From positions 12,836,001 to 12,900,000 of the forward strand of contig OU612068.1 in NCBI GenBank assembly GCA_914767715.1: a DNA stretch of 64,000 bases. Reading direction: 5' to 3'. A model generated the notes under the pieces. The model was not told where the DNA came from, ran no database searches, and saw only the letters and a program-made list of their open reading frames with translations. Below, piece after piece: positions 22,401 to 35,400 of the stretch. Numbering within the stretch: the first letter of the stretch is position 1; each line of letters begins with the position of its first letter. The position numbers were made by a program, and so were the translations under genes. The DNA comes from Membranipora membranacea. Its lineage: Eukaryota > Bryozoa > Gymnolaemata > Cheilostomatida > Membraniporidae.

Positions 22401-23082
22401 TAATTAGGGTCACTTTTGCTAAAAAAAAACATGCCAAACGGCAGCATTGAAAAATAAAAACTCTGTTGGATTCTTATCAAACTCCGACCAGTTCAAGCTC
22501 TTATTGGCCTCATTCAAACTGCAGAATATTGGAATCCTTTGATTAACTGGTGGGTCATAACGCTGACTTGAAGTTTCAAAAATTATACCAAGGGAGGGTA
22601 TCACGGTTTTTTTTCGCCGAGATCAAAAAATAGATTCGCTTCAAACCTACCTCATAGGGAGGAGCAACTCCTGCTCATCTTGAATCTGCAAATCGTTTGG
22701 CTCTGCGGCTTTTCACTCTCCGTCAGCGTCCGTTTTAATTAGGGTCACTTTTGCTAAAAAAAAACATGCCAAACGGCAGCATTGAAAAATAAAAACTCTG
22801 TTGGATTCTTATCAAACTCCGACCAGTTCAAGCTCTTATCGGCCTCATTCAAACCGCAGAATATTGGAATCCTCTGATTAACTGGTGGGTCATAACGCTG
22901 ACTTGAAGTTTCAAAAATTATACCAAGGGAGGGTATCACGGTTTTTTTTCGCCGAGATCAAAAAATAGATTCACTTCAAACCTACCTCATAGGGAAGAGC
23001 AACTCCTGCTCATCTCGAATCTGCAAACCGTTTAGCTCTGCAGCTTTTCACTCTCCGTCAGCGTCCGTTTTAATTAGGGTCA
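22400..23082. repeat. Two units between the copies of the six-unit duplication
   Basis: Satellite only. The first unit carries CATCTTGAATC near 22677. The second has TTATCGGC, ACCGCAG (PstI lost), GGGAAGAGC, GTTTAGCTC and TGCAGC near 22838-23045, one of the more diverged units in this region. Confidence 0.75.
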
Positions 23083-24412
23083 CTTGTGCTAAAAAAAAAC
23101 ATGCCAAACGGCAGCATTGAAAAATAAAAACTCTGTTGGATTCTCATCAAACTCCGACCAGTTCAAGCTCTTATTGGCCTCATTCAAACTGCAGAATATT
23201 GGAATCCTCTGATTAACTGGTGGGTCATAACGCTGACTTGAAGTTTCAAAAATTATACCATGGGAGGGTATCACGGTTTTTTTTCGCCGAGATCAAAAAA
23301 TAGATTCGCTTCAAACCTACCTCATAGGGAGGAGCAACTCCTGCTCATCTCGAATCTGCAAACCGTTTGGCTCTGCGGCTTTTCACTCTCCGTCAGCGTC
23401 CGTTTTAATTAGGGTCACTTTTGCTAAAAAAAAACATGCCAAACGGCAGCATTGAAAAATAAAAACTCTGTTGGATTCTCATCAAACTCCGACCAGTTCA
23501 AGCTCTTATTGGCCTCATTCAAACTGCAGAATATTGGAATCCTCTGATTAACTGGTGGGTCATAACGCTGACTTGAAGTTTCAAAAATTATACCAAGGGA
23601 GGGTATCACGGTTTTTTTTTCGCCGAGATCAAAAAATAGATTCACTTCAAACCTACCTCATAGGGAGGAGCAACTCCTGCTCATCTCGAATCTGCAAACC
23701 GTTTGGCTCTGCGGCTTTTCACTCTCCATCAGCGTCCGTTTTAATTAGGGTCACTTTTGCTAAAAAAAAACATGCCAAACGGTAGCATTGAAAAATAAAA
23801 ACTCTGTTGGATTCTTATCAAACTCCGACCAGTTCAAGCTCTTATTGGCCTCATTCAAACTGCAGAATATTGGAATCCTCTGATTAACTGGTGGGTCATA
23901 ACGCTGACTTGAAGTTTCAAAAATTATACCAAGGGAGGGTATCACGGTTTTTTTTCGCCGAGATCAAAAAATAGATTCGCTTCAAACCTACCTCATAGGG
24001 AGGAGCAACTCCTGCTCATCTTGAATCTGCAAATCGTTTGGCTCTGCGGCTTTTCACTCTCCGTCAGCGTCCGTTTTAATTAGGGTCACTTTTGCTAAAG
24101 AAAAAAATATGCCAAACGGCAGCATTGAAAAATAAAAACTCTGTTGGATTCTTATCAAACTCCGACCAGTTCAAGCTCTTATCGGCTTCATTCAAACTGC
24201 AGAATATTGGAATCCTTTGATTAACTGGTGGGTCATAACGCTGACTTGAAGTTTCAAAAATTATACCAAGGGAGGGTATCACGGTTTTTTTTCGCCGAGA
24301 TCAAAAAATAGATTCGCTTCAAACCTACCTCATAGGGAGGAGCAACTCCTGCTCATCTCGAATCTGCAAACCGTTTGGCTCTGCGGCTTTTCACCCTCCG
24401 TCAGCGTCCGTT
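23082..24412. repeat. Six-unit-offset duplication, copy 2
   Basis: Second copy of 21070-22400. Markers start with CACTTGTGCT at 23083. A T9 tract near 23612 and ATATGCC near 24107 are private to this copy. The intervening units (22400-23082) carry TTATCGGC and ACCGCAG near 22838-22858 and GGGAAGAGC near 22994. Confidence 0.85.
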
Positions 24413-24744
24413 TTAATTAGGGTCACTTTTGCTAAAAAAAAACATGCCAAACGGCAGCATTGAAAAATAAAAACTCTGTTGGATTCTTATCAAACTCCGA
24501 CCAGTTCAAGCTCTTATTGGCCTCATTCAAACTGCAGAATATTAGAATCCTTTGATTAACTGGTGGGTCATAACGCTGACTTGAAGTTTCAAAAATTATA
24601 CCAAGGGAGGGTATCACGGTTTTTTTTCGCCGAGATCAAAAAATAGATTCGCTTCAAACCTACCTCATAGGGAGGAGCAACTCCTGCTCATCTCGAATCT
24701 GCAAACCGTTTGGCTCTGCGGCTTTTCACTCTCCGTCAGCGTCC

Positions 24745-25815
24745 GTTTTAAATAGGGTCACTTTTGCTAAAAAAAAACATGCCAAACGGCAGCATTGAAA
24801 AATAAAAACTCTGTTGGATTCTTATCAAACTCTGACCAGTTCAAGCTCTTATTGGCCTCATTCAAACTGCAGAATATTTGAATCCTCTGATTAACTGGTG
24901 GGTCATAACGCTGACTTGAAGTTTCAAAAATTATACCAAGGGAAGGTATCAAGGTTTTTTTTCGCCGAGATCAAGAAATAGATTCGCTTCAAACCTACCT
25001 CATAGGGAGGAGCAGCTCCTGCTCATCTCGAATCTGCAAACCGTTTGGCTCTGCGGCTTTTCACTCTCCGTCAGCGTCCGTTTTAATTAGGGTCACTTTT
25101 GCTAAAAAAAAACATGCCAAACGGCAGCATTGAAAAATAAAAACTCTGTTGGATTCTTATCAAACTCCGACCAGTTCAAGCTCTTATTGGCCTCATTCAA
25201 ACTGCAGAATATTGGAATCCTCTGATTAACTGGTGGGTCATAACGCTGACTTGAAGTTTCAAAAATTATACCAAGGGAGGGTATCAAGGTTTTTTTTCGC
25301 CGAGATCAAAAAATAGATTCGCTTCAAACCTACCTCCTAGGGAGGAGCAACTCCTGCTCATCTCGAATCTGCAAACCGTTTGGCTCTGCGGCTTATCACG
25401 CTCCGTCAGCGTCCGTTTTAATTAGGGTCACTTTTGCTAAAAAAAAACATGCCAAACGGCAGCATGGAAAAATAAAAACTCTGTTGGATTCTTATCAAAC
25501 TCCGACCAGTTCAAGCTCTTATTGGCCTCATTCAAACTGCAGAATATTGGAATCCTCTGATTAACTGGTGGGTCATAACGCTGACTTGAAGTTTCAAAAA
25601 TTATACCAAGGGAGGGTATCACGGTTTTTTTTCGCCGAGATCAAAAAATAGATTCGCTTCAAACCTACCTCCTAGGGAGGAGCAACTCCTGCTCATCTCG
25701 AATCTGTAAACCGTTTGGCTCTGCGGCTTATCACGCTCCGTCAGCGTACGTTTTAATTAGGGTCACTTTTGCTGAAAAAAAACATGCCAAACGGCAGCAT
25801 GGAAAAATAAAAACT
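24745..25815. repeat. Three-unit block, copy 1, repeated nine units (3,014 bp) downstream
   Basis: Shares with 27760-28830 a dense set of rare variants: TTTTAAATAGGG (24749), ACTCTGACC (24830), GTATCAAGG with ATCAAGAAATAG (24947-24979), GAGCAGCTCC (25012), CCTCCTAGGG (25332), GCTTATCACGCTCC (25392), GCATGGAAAA (25463), CAGCGTACG (25743) and TGCTGAAAAA (25771). The two units at 25437 and 25772 also share CCTCCTAGGG and GCTTATCACGC with each other, so a one-unit tandem duplication lies inside the block. Confidence 0.87.
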
Positions 25816-27095
25816 CTGTTGGATTCTTATCAAACTCCGACCAGTTCAAGCTCTTATTGGCCTCATTCAAACTGCAGAATATTGGAATCCTCTGATTAAC
25901 TGGTGGGTCATAACGCTGACTTGAAGTTTCAAATATTATACCAAGGGAGGGTATCACGGTGATTTTTCGCCGAGATCAAAAAATAGATTCGCTTCAAACC
26001 TACCTCATAGGGAGGAGCAACTCCTGCTCATCTCGAATCTGCAAACCTTTTGGCTCTGCGGCTTTTCACTCTCCGTCAGCGTCCGTTTTAATTAGGGTCA
26101 CTTTTGCTAAAAAAAAACATGCCAAACGGCAGCATTGAAAAATAAAAACTCTATTGGATTCTTATCAAACTCCGACCAGTTCAAGCTCTTATTGGCCTCA
26201 TTCAAACTGCAGAATATTGGAATCCTCTGATTAACTGGTGGGTCATAACGCTGACTTGAAATTTCAAAAATTATACCAAGGGAGGGTATCACGGTTTTAT
26301 TTCGCCGAGATCAAAAAATAGATTCGCTTCAAACTTACCTCATAGGGAGGAGCAACTCCTGCTCATCTCGAATCTGCAAATCGTTTGGCTCTGCGGCTTT
26401 TCACTCTCCGTCAGCGTCCGTTTTAATTAGGGTCACTTTTGCTAAAAAAAAACATGCCAAACGGCAGCATTGAAAAATAAAAACTCTGTTGGATTCTTAT
26501 CAAACTCTGACCAGTTCAAGCTCTTATTGGCCTCATTCAAACTGCAGAATATTGGAATCCTCTGATTAACTGGTGGGTCATAACGCTGACTTGAAGTTTC
26601 AAAAATTATACCAAGGGAGGGTATCACGGTGTTTTTTCGCCGAGATCAAAAAATAGATTCGCTTCAAACCTACCTCATAGGGAGGAGCAACTCCTGCTCA
26701 TCTCGAATCTGCAAACCTTTTGGCTCTGCGGCTTTTCACTCTCCGTCAGCGTCCGTTTTAATTAGGGTCACTTTTGCTAAAAAAAAACATGCCAAACGGC
26801 AGCATTGAAAAATAAAAACTCTGTTGGATTCTTATCAAACTCCGACCAGTTCAAGCTCTTATTGGCCTCATTCAAACTGCAGAATATTGGAATCCTCTGA
26901 TTAACTGGTGGGTCATAACGCTGACTTGAAATTTCAAAAATTATACCAAGGGAGGGTATCACGGTTTTTTTTCGCCGAGATCAAAAAATAGATTCGCTTC
27001 AAACTTACCTCATAGGGAGGAGCAACTCCTGCTCATCTCGAATCTGCAAATCGTTTGGCTCTGCGGCTTTTCACTCTCCGTCAGCGTCCGTTTTA
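25815..27095. repeat. Two-unit (670 bp) local repeat
   Basis: Two dimers share CGGTGATTTTTCG or CGGTGTTTTTTCG (25958 and 26628), CAAACCTTTTGG (26041 and 26711), GAAATTTCAAA (26259 and 26929) and AAACTTACCTC (26332 and 27002). The offset is exactly 670 bp. Only this short stretch carries these markers. Confidence 0.83.
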
Positions 27096-27759
27096 ATTAG
27101 GGTCACTTTTGCTAAAAAAAACATGCCAAACGGCAGCATTGAAAAATAAAAACTCTGTTGGATTCTTATCAAACTCCGACCAGTTCAAGCTCTTATTGGC
27201 CTCATTCAAACTGCAGAATATTGGAATCCTCTGATTAACTGGTGGGTCATAACGCTGACTTGAAGTTTCAAAAATTATACCAAGGGAGGGTATCATGGTT
27301 TTTTTTCGCAGAGATCAAAAAATAGATTCGCTTCAAACCTACCTCATAGGGAGGAGCAACTCCTGTTCATCTCGAATCTGCAAACCGTTTGGCTCTGCGG
27401 CTTTTCACTCTCCGTCAGCGTCCGTTTTAATAAGGGTCACTTTTGCTAAAACAAAACATGCCAAACGGCAGCATTGAAAAATAAAAACTCTGTTGGATTC
27501 TTATCAAACTCCGACCAGTTTAAGCTCTTATTGGCCTCATTCAAACTGCAGAATATTGGAATCCTCTGATTAACTGGTGGGTCATAACGCTGACTTGAAG
27601 TTTCAAAAATTATACCAAGGGAGGGTATCACGGTTTTTTTTCGCCGAGATCAAAAAATAGATTCGCTTCAAACCTACCTCATAGGGAGGAGCAACTCCTG
27701 CTCATCTCGAATCTGCAAACCGTTTGGCTCTGCAGCTTTTCACTCTCCGTCAGCGTCCG

Positions 27760-28830
27760 TTTTAAATAGGGTCACTTTTGCTAAAAAAAAACATGCCAAA
27801 CGGCAGCATTGAAAAATAAAAACTCTGTTGGATTCTTATCAAACTCTGACCAGTTCAAGCTCTTATTGGCCTCATTCAAACTGCAGAATATTGGAATCCT
27901 CTGATTAACTGGTGGGTCATAACGCTGACTTGAAGTTTCAAAAATTATACCAAGGGAGGGTATCAAGGTTTTTTTTCGCCGAGATCAAGAAATAGATTCG
28001 CTTCAAACCTACCTCATAGGGAGGAGCAGCTCCTGCTCATCTCGAATCTGCAAACCGTTTGGCTCTGCGGCTTTTCACTCTCAGTCAGCGTCCGTTTTAA
28101 TTAGGGTCACTTTTGCTAAAAAAAAACATGCCAAACGGCAGCATTGAAAAATAAAAACTCTGTTGGATTCTTATCAAACTCCGACCAGTTCAAGCTCTTA
28201 TTGGCCTCATTCAAACTGCAGAATATTGGAATCCTCTGATTAACTGGTGGGTCATAACGCTGACTTGAAGTTTCAAAAATTATACCAAGGGAGGGTATCA
28301 AGGTTTTTTTTCGCCGAGATCAAAAAATAGATTCGCTTCAAACCTACCTCCTAGGGAGGAGCAACTCCTGCTCATCTCGAATCTGCAAACCGTTTGGCTC
28401 TGCGGCTTATCACGCTCCGTCAGCGTCCGTTTTAATTAGGGTCACTTTTGCTAAAAAAAAACATGCCAAACGGCAGCATGGAAAAATAAAAACTCTGTTG
28501 GATTCTTATCAAACTCCGACCAGTTCAAGCTCTTATTGGCCTCATTCAAACTGCAGAATATTGGAATCCTCTGATTAACTGGTGGGTCATAACGCTGACT
28601 TGAAGTTTCAAAAATTATACCAAGGGAGGGTATCACGGTTTTTTTTCGCCGAGATCAAAAAATAGATTCGCTTCAAACCTACCTCCTAGGGAGGAGCAAC
28701 TCCTGCTCATCTCGAATCTGCAAACCGTTTGGCTCTGCGGCTTATCACGCTCCGTCAGCGTACGTTTTAATTAGGGTCACTTTTGCTGAAAAAAAACATG
28801 CCAAACGGCAGCATGGAAAAATAAAAACTC
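27760..28830. repeat. Three-unit block, copy 2
   Basis: Second copy of 24745-25815 with an offset of 3,014-3,015 bp. Private changes include CTCTCAGTCAGC near 28079. The gap between copies contains the 2-unit repeat and two units with TATCATGG, CGCAGAGATC and AAAACAAAAC near 27293-27455. Confidence 0.87.
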
Positions 28831-31800
28831 TGTTGGATTCTTATCAAACTCCGACCAGTTCAAGCTCTTATTGGCCTCATTCAAACTGCAGAATATTGGA
28901 ATCCTCTGATTAACTGGTGGGTCATAACGCTGACTTGAAGTTTCAAAAATTATACCAAGGGAGGGTATCACGGTTTTTTTTCGCCGAGATCAAAAAATAG
29001 ATTCGCTTCAAACCTACCTCATAGGGAGGAGCAGCTCCTGCTCATCTCGAATCTGCAAATCGTTTGGCTCTGCGGCTTTTCACTCTCCGTCAGCGTCCGT
29101 TTTAATTAGGGTCACTTTTGCTTAAAAAAAACATGCCAAACGGCAGCATTGAAAAATAAAAACTCTGTTGGATTCTTATCAAACTCCGACCAGTTCAAGC
29201 TCTTATTGGCCTCATTCAAACTGCAGAATATTGGAATCCTCTGATTAACTGGTGGGTCATAACGCTGACTTGAAGTTTCAAAAATTATACCAAGGGAAGG
29301 TATCACGGTTTTTTTTCACCGATATCAAAAAATAGATTCACTTCAAACCTACCTCATAAGGAGGAGCAACTCCTGCTCATCTCGAATCTGCAAACCGTTT
29401 GGCTCTGCGGTTTTTCACTCTCCGTCAGCGTCCGTTTTAATTAGGGTCACCTTTGCTAAAAAAAACATGCCAAACGGCAGCATTGAAAAATAAAAACTCT
29501 GTTGGATTCTTATCAAACTCCGACCAGTTCAAGCTCTTATTGGCCTCATTCAAACTGCAGAATATTGGAATCCTCTGATTAACTGGTGGGTCATAACGCT
29601 GACTTGAAGTTTCAAAAATTATACCAAGGGAGGGTATCACGGTTTTTTTTCGCCGAGATCAAAAAATAGATTCGCTTCAAACCTACCTCATAGGGAGGAG
29701 CAACTCCTGCTCATCTCGAATCTGCAAACCGTTTGGCTCTGCGGCTTTTCACTCTCCGTCAGCGTCCGTTTTAATTAGGGTCACTTTTGCTAAAAAAAAC
29801 ATGCCAAACGGCAGCATTGAAAAATAAAAACTCTGTTGGATTCTTATCAAACTCCGACCAGTTCAAGCTCTTATTGGCCTCATTCAAACTGCAGAATATT
29901 GGAATCCTCTGATTAACTGGTGGGTCATAACGCTGACTTGAAGTTTCAAAAATTATACCAAGGGAGGGTATCACGGTTTTTTTTCGCCGAGATCAAAAAA
30001 TAGATTCGCTTCAAACCTACCTCATAGGGAGGAGCAACTCCTGCTCATCTCGAATCTGCAAACCGTTTGGCTCTGCGGCTTTTCACTCTCCGTCAGCGTC
30101 CGTTTTAATTAGGGTCAATTTTGCTAAAAAAAAACGTGCCAAACGGCAGCATTGAAAAATAAAAACTCTGTTGGATTCTTATCAAACTCCGACCAGTTCA
30201 AGCTCTTATTGGCCTCATTCAAACTGCAGAATATTGGAATCCTCTGATTAACTGGTGGGTCATAACGCTGACTTGAAGTTTCAAAAATTATACCAAGGGA
30301 GGGTATTACGGTTTTTTTTCGCCGAGATTAAAAAATAGATTCACTTCAAACCTACCTCATAGGGAGGAGCAACTCCTGCTAATCTCGAATCTGCAAACCG
30401 TTTGGCTCTGCGGCTTTTCACTCTCCGTCAGCGTCCGTTTTAATTAGGGTCACTTTTGCTAAAAAAAACATGCCAAACGGCAGCATTGAAAAATAAAAAC
30501 TCTGTTGGATTCTTATCAAACTCCTACCAGTTCAAGCTCTTATTGGCCTCATTCAAACTGCAGAATATTGGAATCCTCTGATTAACTGGTCGGTCATAAC
30601 GCTGACTTGAAGTTTCAAAAATTATACCAAGGGAAGGTATCACGGTTTTTTTTCGCCGAGATCAAAAAATAGATTCACTTCAAACCTACCTCATAGGGAG
30701 GAGCAACTCCTGCTCATCTCGAATCTGCAAACCGTTTGGCTCTGCGGTTTTTCACTCTCCGTCAGCGTCCGTTTTAATTAGGGTCACCTTTGCTAAAAAA
30801 AAACGTGCCAAACGGCAGCATTGAAAAATAAAAACTCTGTTGGATTCTTATCAAACTCCGACCAGTTCAAGCTCTTATTGGCCTCATTCAAACTGCAGAA
30901 TATTGGAATCCTCTGCTTAACTGGTGGGTCATAACGCTGACTTGAAGTTTCAAAAATTATACCAAGGGAGGGTATCACGGTTTTTTTTCGCCGAGATCAA
31001 AAAATAGATTCGCTTCAAACCTACCTCATAGGGAGGAGCAACTCCTGCTCATCTCGAATCTGCAAACCGTTTGGCTCTGCGGCTTTTCACTCTCCGTCAG
31101 CGTCCGTTTTAATTAGGGTCAATTTTGCTAAAAAAAAAACGTGCCAAACGGCAGCATTGAAAAATAAAAACTCTGTTGGATTCTTATCAAACTCCGACCA
31201 GTTCAAGCTCTTATTGGCCTCATTCAAACTGCAGAATATTGGAATCCTCTGATTAACTGGTGGGTCATAACGCTGACTTGAAGTTTCAAAAATTATACCA
31301 AGGGAGGGTATCACGGTTTTTTTTCGCCGAGATAAAAAAATAGATTCACTTCAAACCTACCTCATAGGGAGGAGCAACTCCTGCTCATCTCGAATCTGCA
31401 AACCGTTTGGCTCTGCGGCTTTTCACTCTCCGTCAGCGTCCGTTTTAATTAGGGTCACTTTTGCTAAAAAAAAACATGCCAAACGGCAGCATTGAAAAAT
31501 AAAAACTCTGTTGGATTCTTATCAAACTCCTACCAGTTCAAGCTCCTATTGGCCTCATTCAAACTGCAGAATATTGGAATCCTCTGATTAACTGGTGGGT
31601 CATAACGCTGACTTGAAGTTTCAAAAATTATACCAAGGGAAGGTATCACGGTTTTTTTTCGCCGAGATCAAAAAATAGATTCACTTCAAACCTACCTCAT
31701 AGGGAGGAGCAACTCCTGCTCATCTCGAATCTGCAAACCGTTTGGCTCTGCGGTTTTTCACTCTCCGTCAGCGTCCGTTTTAATTAGGGTCACCTTTGCT

Positions 31801-32400
31801 AAAAAAAAACATGCCAAACGGCAGCATTGAAAAATAAAAACTCTGTTGGATTCTTCTCAAACTCCAACCAGTTCAAGCTCTTATTGGCCTCATTCAAACT
31901 GCAGAATATTGGAATCCTCTGATTAACTGGTGGGTCATAACGCTGACTTGAAGTTTCAAAAATTATACCAAGGGAGGGTATCACGGTTTTTTTTCGCCGA
32001 GATCAAAAAATAGATTCGCTTCAAACCTACCTCATAGGGAGGAGCAACTCCTGCTCATCTCGAATCTGCAAACCGTTTGGCACTGCGGCTTTTCACTCTC
32101 CGTCAGCATCCGTTTTAATTAGGGTCACTTTTGTTAAAAAAAAACATGCCAAACGGCAGCATTGAAAAATAAAAACTCTGTTGGATTCTTATCAAACTCC
32201 GACCAGTTCAAGCTCTTATTGGCCTCATTCAAACTGCAGAATATTGGAATCCTCTGATTAACTGGTGGGTCATAACGCTGACTTGAAGTTTCAAAAATTA
32301 TACCAAGGGAGGGTATCACGGTTTTTTTTCGCCGAGATCAAAAAATAGATTCACTTCAAACCTACCTCATAGGGAGGAGCAACTCCTGCTCATCTCGAAT
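28830..32400. repeat. Start of the 3- to 6-unit higher-order zone
   Basis: Here the linked haplotype GGGAAGG / GCGGTTTTTCAC / CACCTTTGCT appears in one monomer near 29297-29455 and returns near 30632-30790 and 31637-31800. Adjacent units repeat CAATTTTGCT with AACGTGCC (near 30116 and 31122) and CTCCTACCAG (near 30521 and 31529), giving an exact three-unit (1,005 bp) step. No non-satellite sequence is present. Confidence 0.78.
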
Positions 32401-35400
32401 CTGCAAACCGTTTGGCTCTGCGGCTTTTCACTCTCGGTCAGCGTCCGTTTTAATTAGGGTCACTTTTGCTAAAAAAAAACATGCCAAACGGCAGCATTGA
32501 AAAAAAAAAACTCTGTTGGATTCTTATCAATCTCCTACCAGTTCAAGCTCTTATTGGCCTCATTCAAACTGCAGAATATTGGAATCCTCTGATTAACTTG
32601 TGGGTCATAACGCTGACTTGAAGTTTCAAAAATTATACCAAGGGAGGGTATCACGGTTTTTTTTCGCCGAGATCAAAAAATAGATTCACTTCAAACCTAC
32701 CTCATAGGGAGAAGCAACTCCTGCTCATCTCGAATCTGCAAACCGTTTGGCTCTGCGGCTTTTCACTCTCCGTCAGCGTCCGTTTTAATTAGGGTCACTT
32801 TTGCTAAAAAAAACATGCCAAACGGCAGCATTGAAAAATAAAAACTCTGTTGGATTCTTATCAAACTCCGACCAGTTCAAGCTCTTATTGGCCTCATTCA
32901 AACTGCAGAATATTGGAATCCTCTGATTAACTGGTGGGTCATAACGCTGACTTGAAGTTTCAAAAATTATACCAAGGGAAGGTATCACGGTTTTTTTTCG
33001 CCGAGATCAAAAAATAGATTCACTTCAAACCTACCTCATAGGGAGGAGCAACTCCTGCTCATCTCGAATCTGCAAACCGTTTGGCTCTGCGGTTTTTCAC
33101 TCTCCGTCAGCGTCCGTTTTAATTAGGGTCACCTTTGCTAAAAAAAAACATGCCAAACGGCAGCATTGAAAAATAAAAACTCTGTTGGATTCTTATCAAA
33201 CTCCGACCAGTTCAAGCTCTTATTGGCCTCATTCAAACTGCAGAATATTAGAATCCTCTGATTAACTGGTGGGTCATAACGCTGACTTGAAGTTTCAAAA
33301 ATTATACCAAGGGAGGGTATCACGGTTTTTTTTCGCCGAGATCAAAAAATAGATTCGCTTCAAACCTACCTCATAGGGAAGAGCAACTCCTGCTCATCTC
33401 GAATCCGCAAACCGTTTGGCTCTGCGGCTTTTCACTCTCCGTCAGCGTCCGTTTTAATTAGGGTCACTTTTGCTAAAAAAAAACATGCCAAACGGCAGCA
33501 TTGAAAAATAAAAACTCTGTTGGATTCTTATCAAACTCTAACCAGTTCAAGCTCTTATTGGCCTCATTCAAACTGCAGAATATTGGAATCCTCTGATTAA
33601 CTGGTGGGTCATAACGCTGACTTGAAGTTTCAAAAATTATACCAAGGGAGGGTATCACGGTTTTTTTTCGCCGAGATCAAAAAATAGATTCGCTTCAAAC
33701 CTACGTCATAGGGAGGAGCAACTCCTGCTCATCTCGAATCCGCAAACCGTTTGGCTCTGCGGCTTTTCACTCTCCGTCAGCGTCCGTTTTAATTAGGGTC
33801 ACTTTTGTTAAAAAAAAACATGCCAAACGGCAGCATTGAAAAATAAAAACTCTGTTGGATTCTTATCAAACTCTGACCAGTTCAAGCTCTTATTGGCCTC
33901 ATTCAAACTGCAGAATATTGGAATCCTCTGATTAACTGGTGGGTCATAACGCTGACTTGAAGTTTCAAAAATTATACCAAGGGAGGGTATCACGGTTTTT
34001 TTTCGCCGAGATCAAAAAATAGATTCACTTCAAACCTACCTCATAGGGAGGAGCAACTCCTGCTCATCTCGAATCTGCAAACCGTTTGGCTCTGCGGCTT
34101 TTCACTCTCGGTCAGCGTCCGTTTTAATCAGGGTCACTTTTGCTAAAAAAAAACATGCCAAACGGCAGCATTGAAAAATAAAAACTCTGTTGGATTCTTA
34201 TCAAACTCCTACCAGTTCAAGCTCTTATTGGCCTCATTCAAACTGCAGAATATTGGAATCCTCTGATTAACTTGTGGGTCATAACGCTGACTTGAAGTTT
34301 CAAAAATTATACCAAGGGAGGGTATCACGGTTTTTTTTCGCCGAGATCAAAAAATAGATTCACTTCAAACCTACCTCATAGGGAGAAGCAACTCCTGCTC
34401 ATCTCGAATCTGCAAACCGTTTGGCTCTGCGGCTTTTCACTCTCCGTCAGCGTCCGTTTTAATTAGGGTCACTTTTGCTAAAAAAAAACATGCCAAACGG
34501 CAGCATTGAAAAATAAAAACTCTGTTGGATTCTTATCAAACTCCCACCAGTTCAAGCTCTTATTGGCCTCATTCAAACTGCAGAATATTGGAATCCTCTG
34601 ATTAACTGGTGGGTCATAACGCTGACTTGAAGTTTCAAAAATTATACCAAGGGAAGGTATCACGGTTTTTTTTCGCCGAGATCAAAAAATAGATTCGCTT
34701 CAAACCTACCTCATAGGGAGGAGCAACTCCTGCTCATCTCGAATCTGCAAACCGTTTGGCTCTGCGGTTTTTCACTCTCCGTCAGCGTCCGTTTTAATTA
34801 GGGTCACCTTTGCTAAAAAAAAACATGCCAAACGGCAGCATTGAAAAATAAAAACTTTGTTGGATTCTTATCAAACTCCGACCAGTTCAAGCTCTTATTG
34901 GCCTCTTTCAAACTGCAGAATATTAGAATCCTCTGATTAACTGGTGGGTCATAACGCTGACTTGAAGTTTCAAAAATTATACCAAGGGAGGGTATCACGG
35001 TTTTTTTTCGCCGAGATCAAAAAATAGATTCGCTTCAAACCTACCTCATAGGGAGGAGCAACTCCTGCTCATCTCGAATCTGCAAACCGTTTGGCTCTGC
35101 GGCTTTTCACTCTCCGTCAGCGTCCGTTTTAATTAGGGTCAAATTTGCTTTAAAAAAAACGTGCCAAACGGCAGCATTGAAAAATAAAAACTCTGTTGGA
35201 TTCTTATCAAACTCCGACCAGTTCAAGCTCTTATTGGCCTCATTCAAACTGCAGAATATTGGAATCCTCTGATTAACTGGTGGGTCATAACGCTGACTTG
35301 AAGTTTCAAAAATTATACCAAGGGAGGGTATCACGGTTTTTTTTCGCCGAGATCAAAAAATAGATTCACTTCAAACCTACCTCATAGGGAGGAGCAACTC

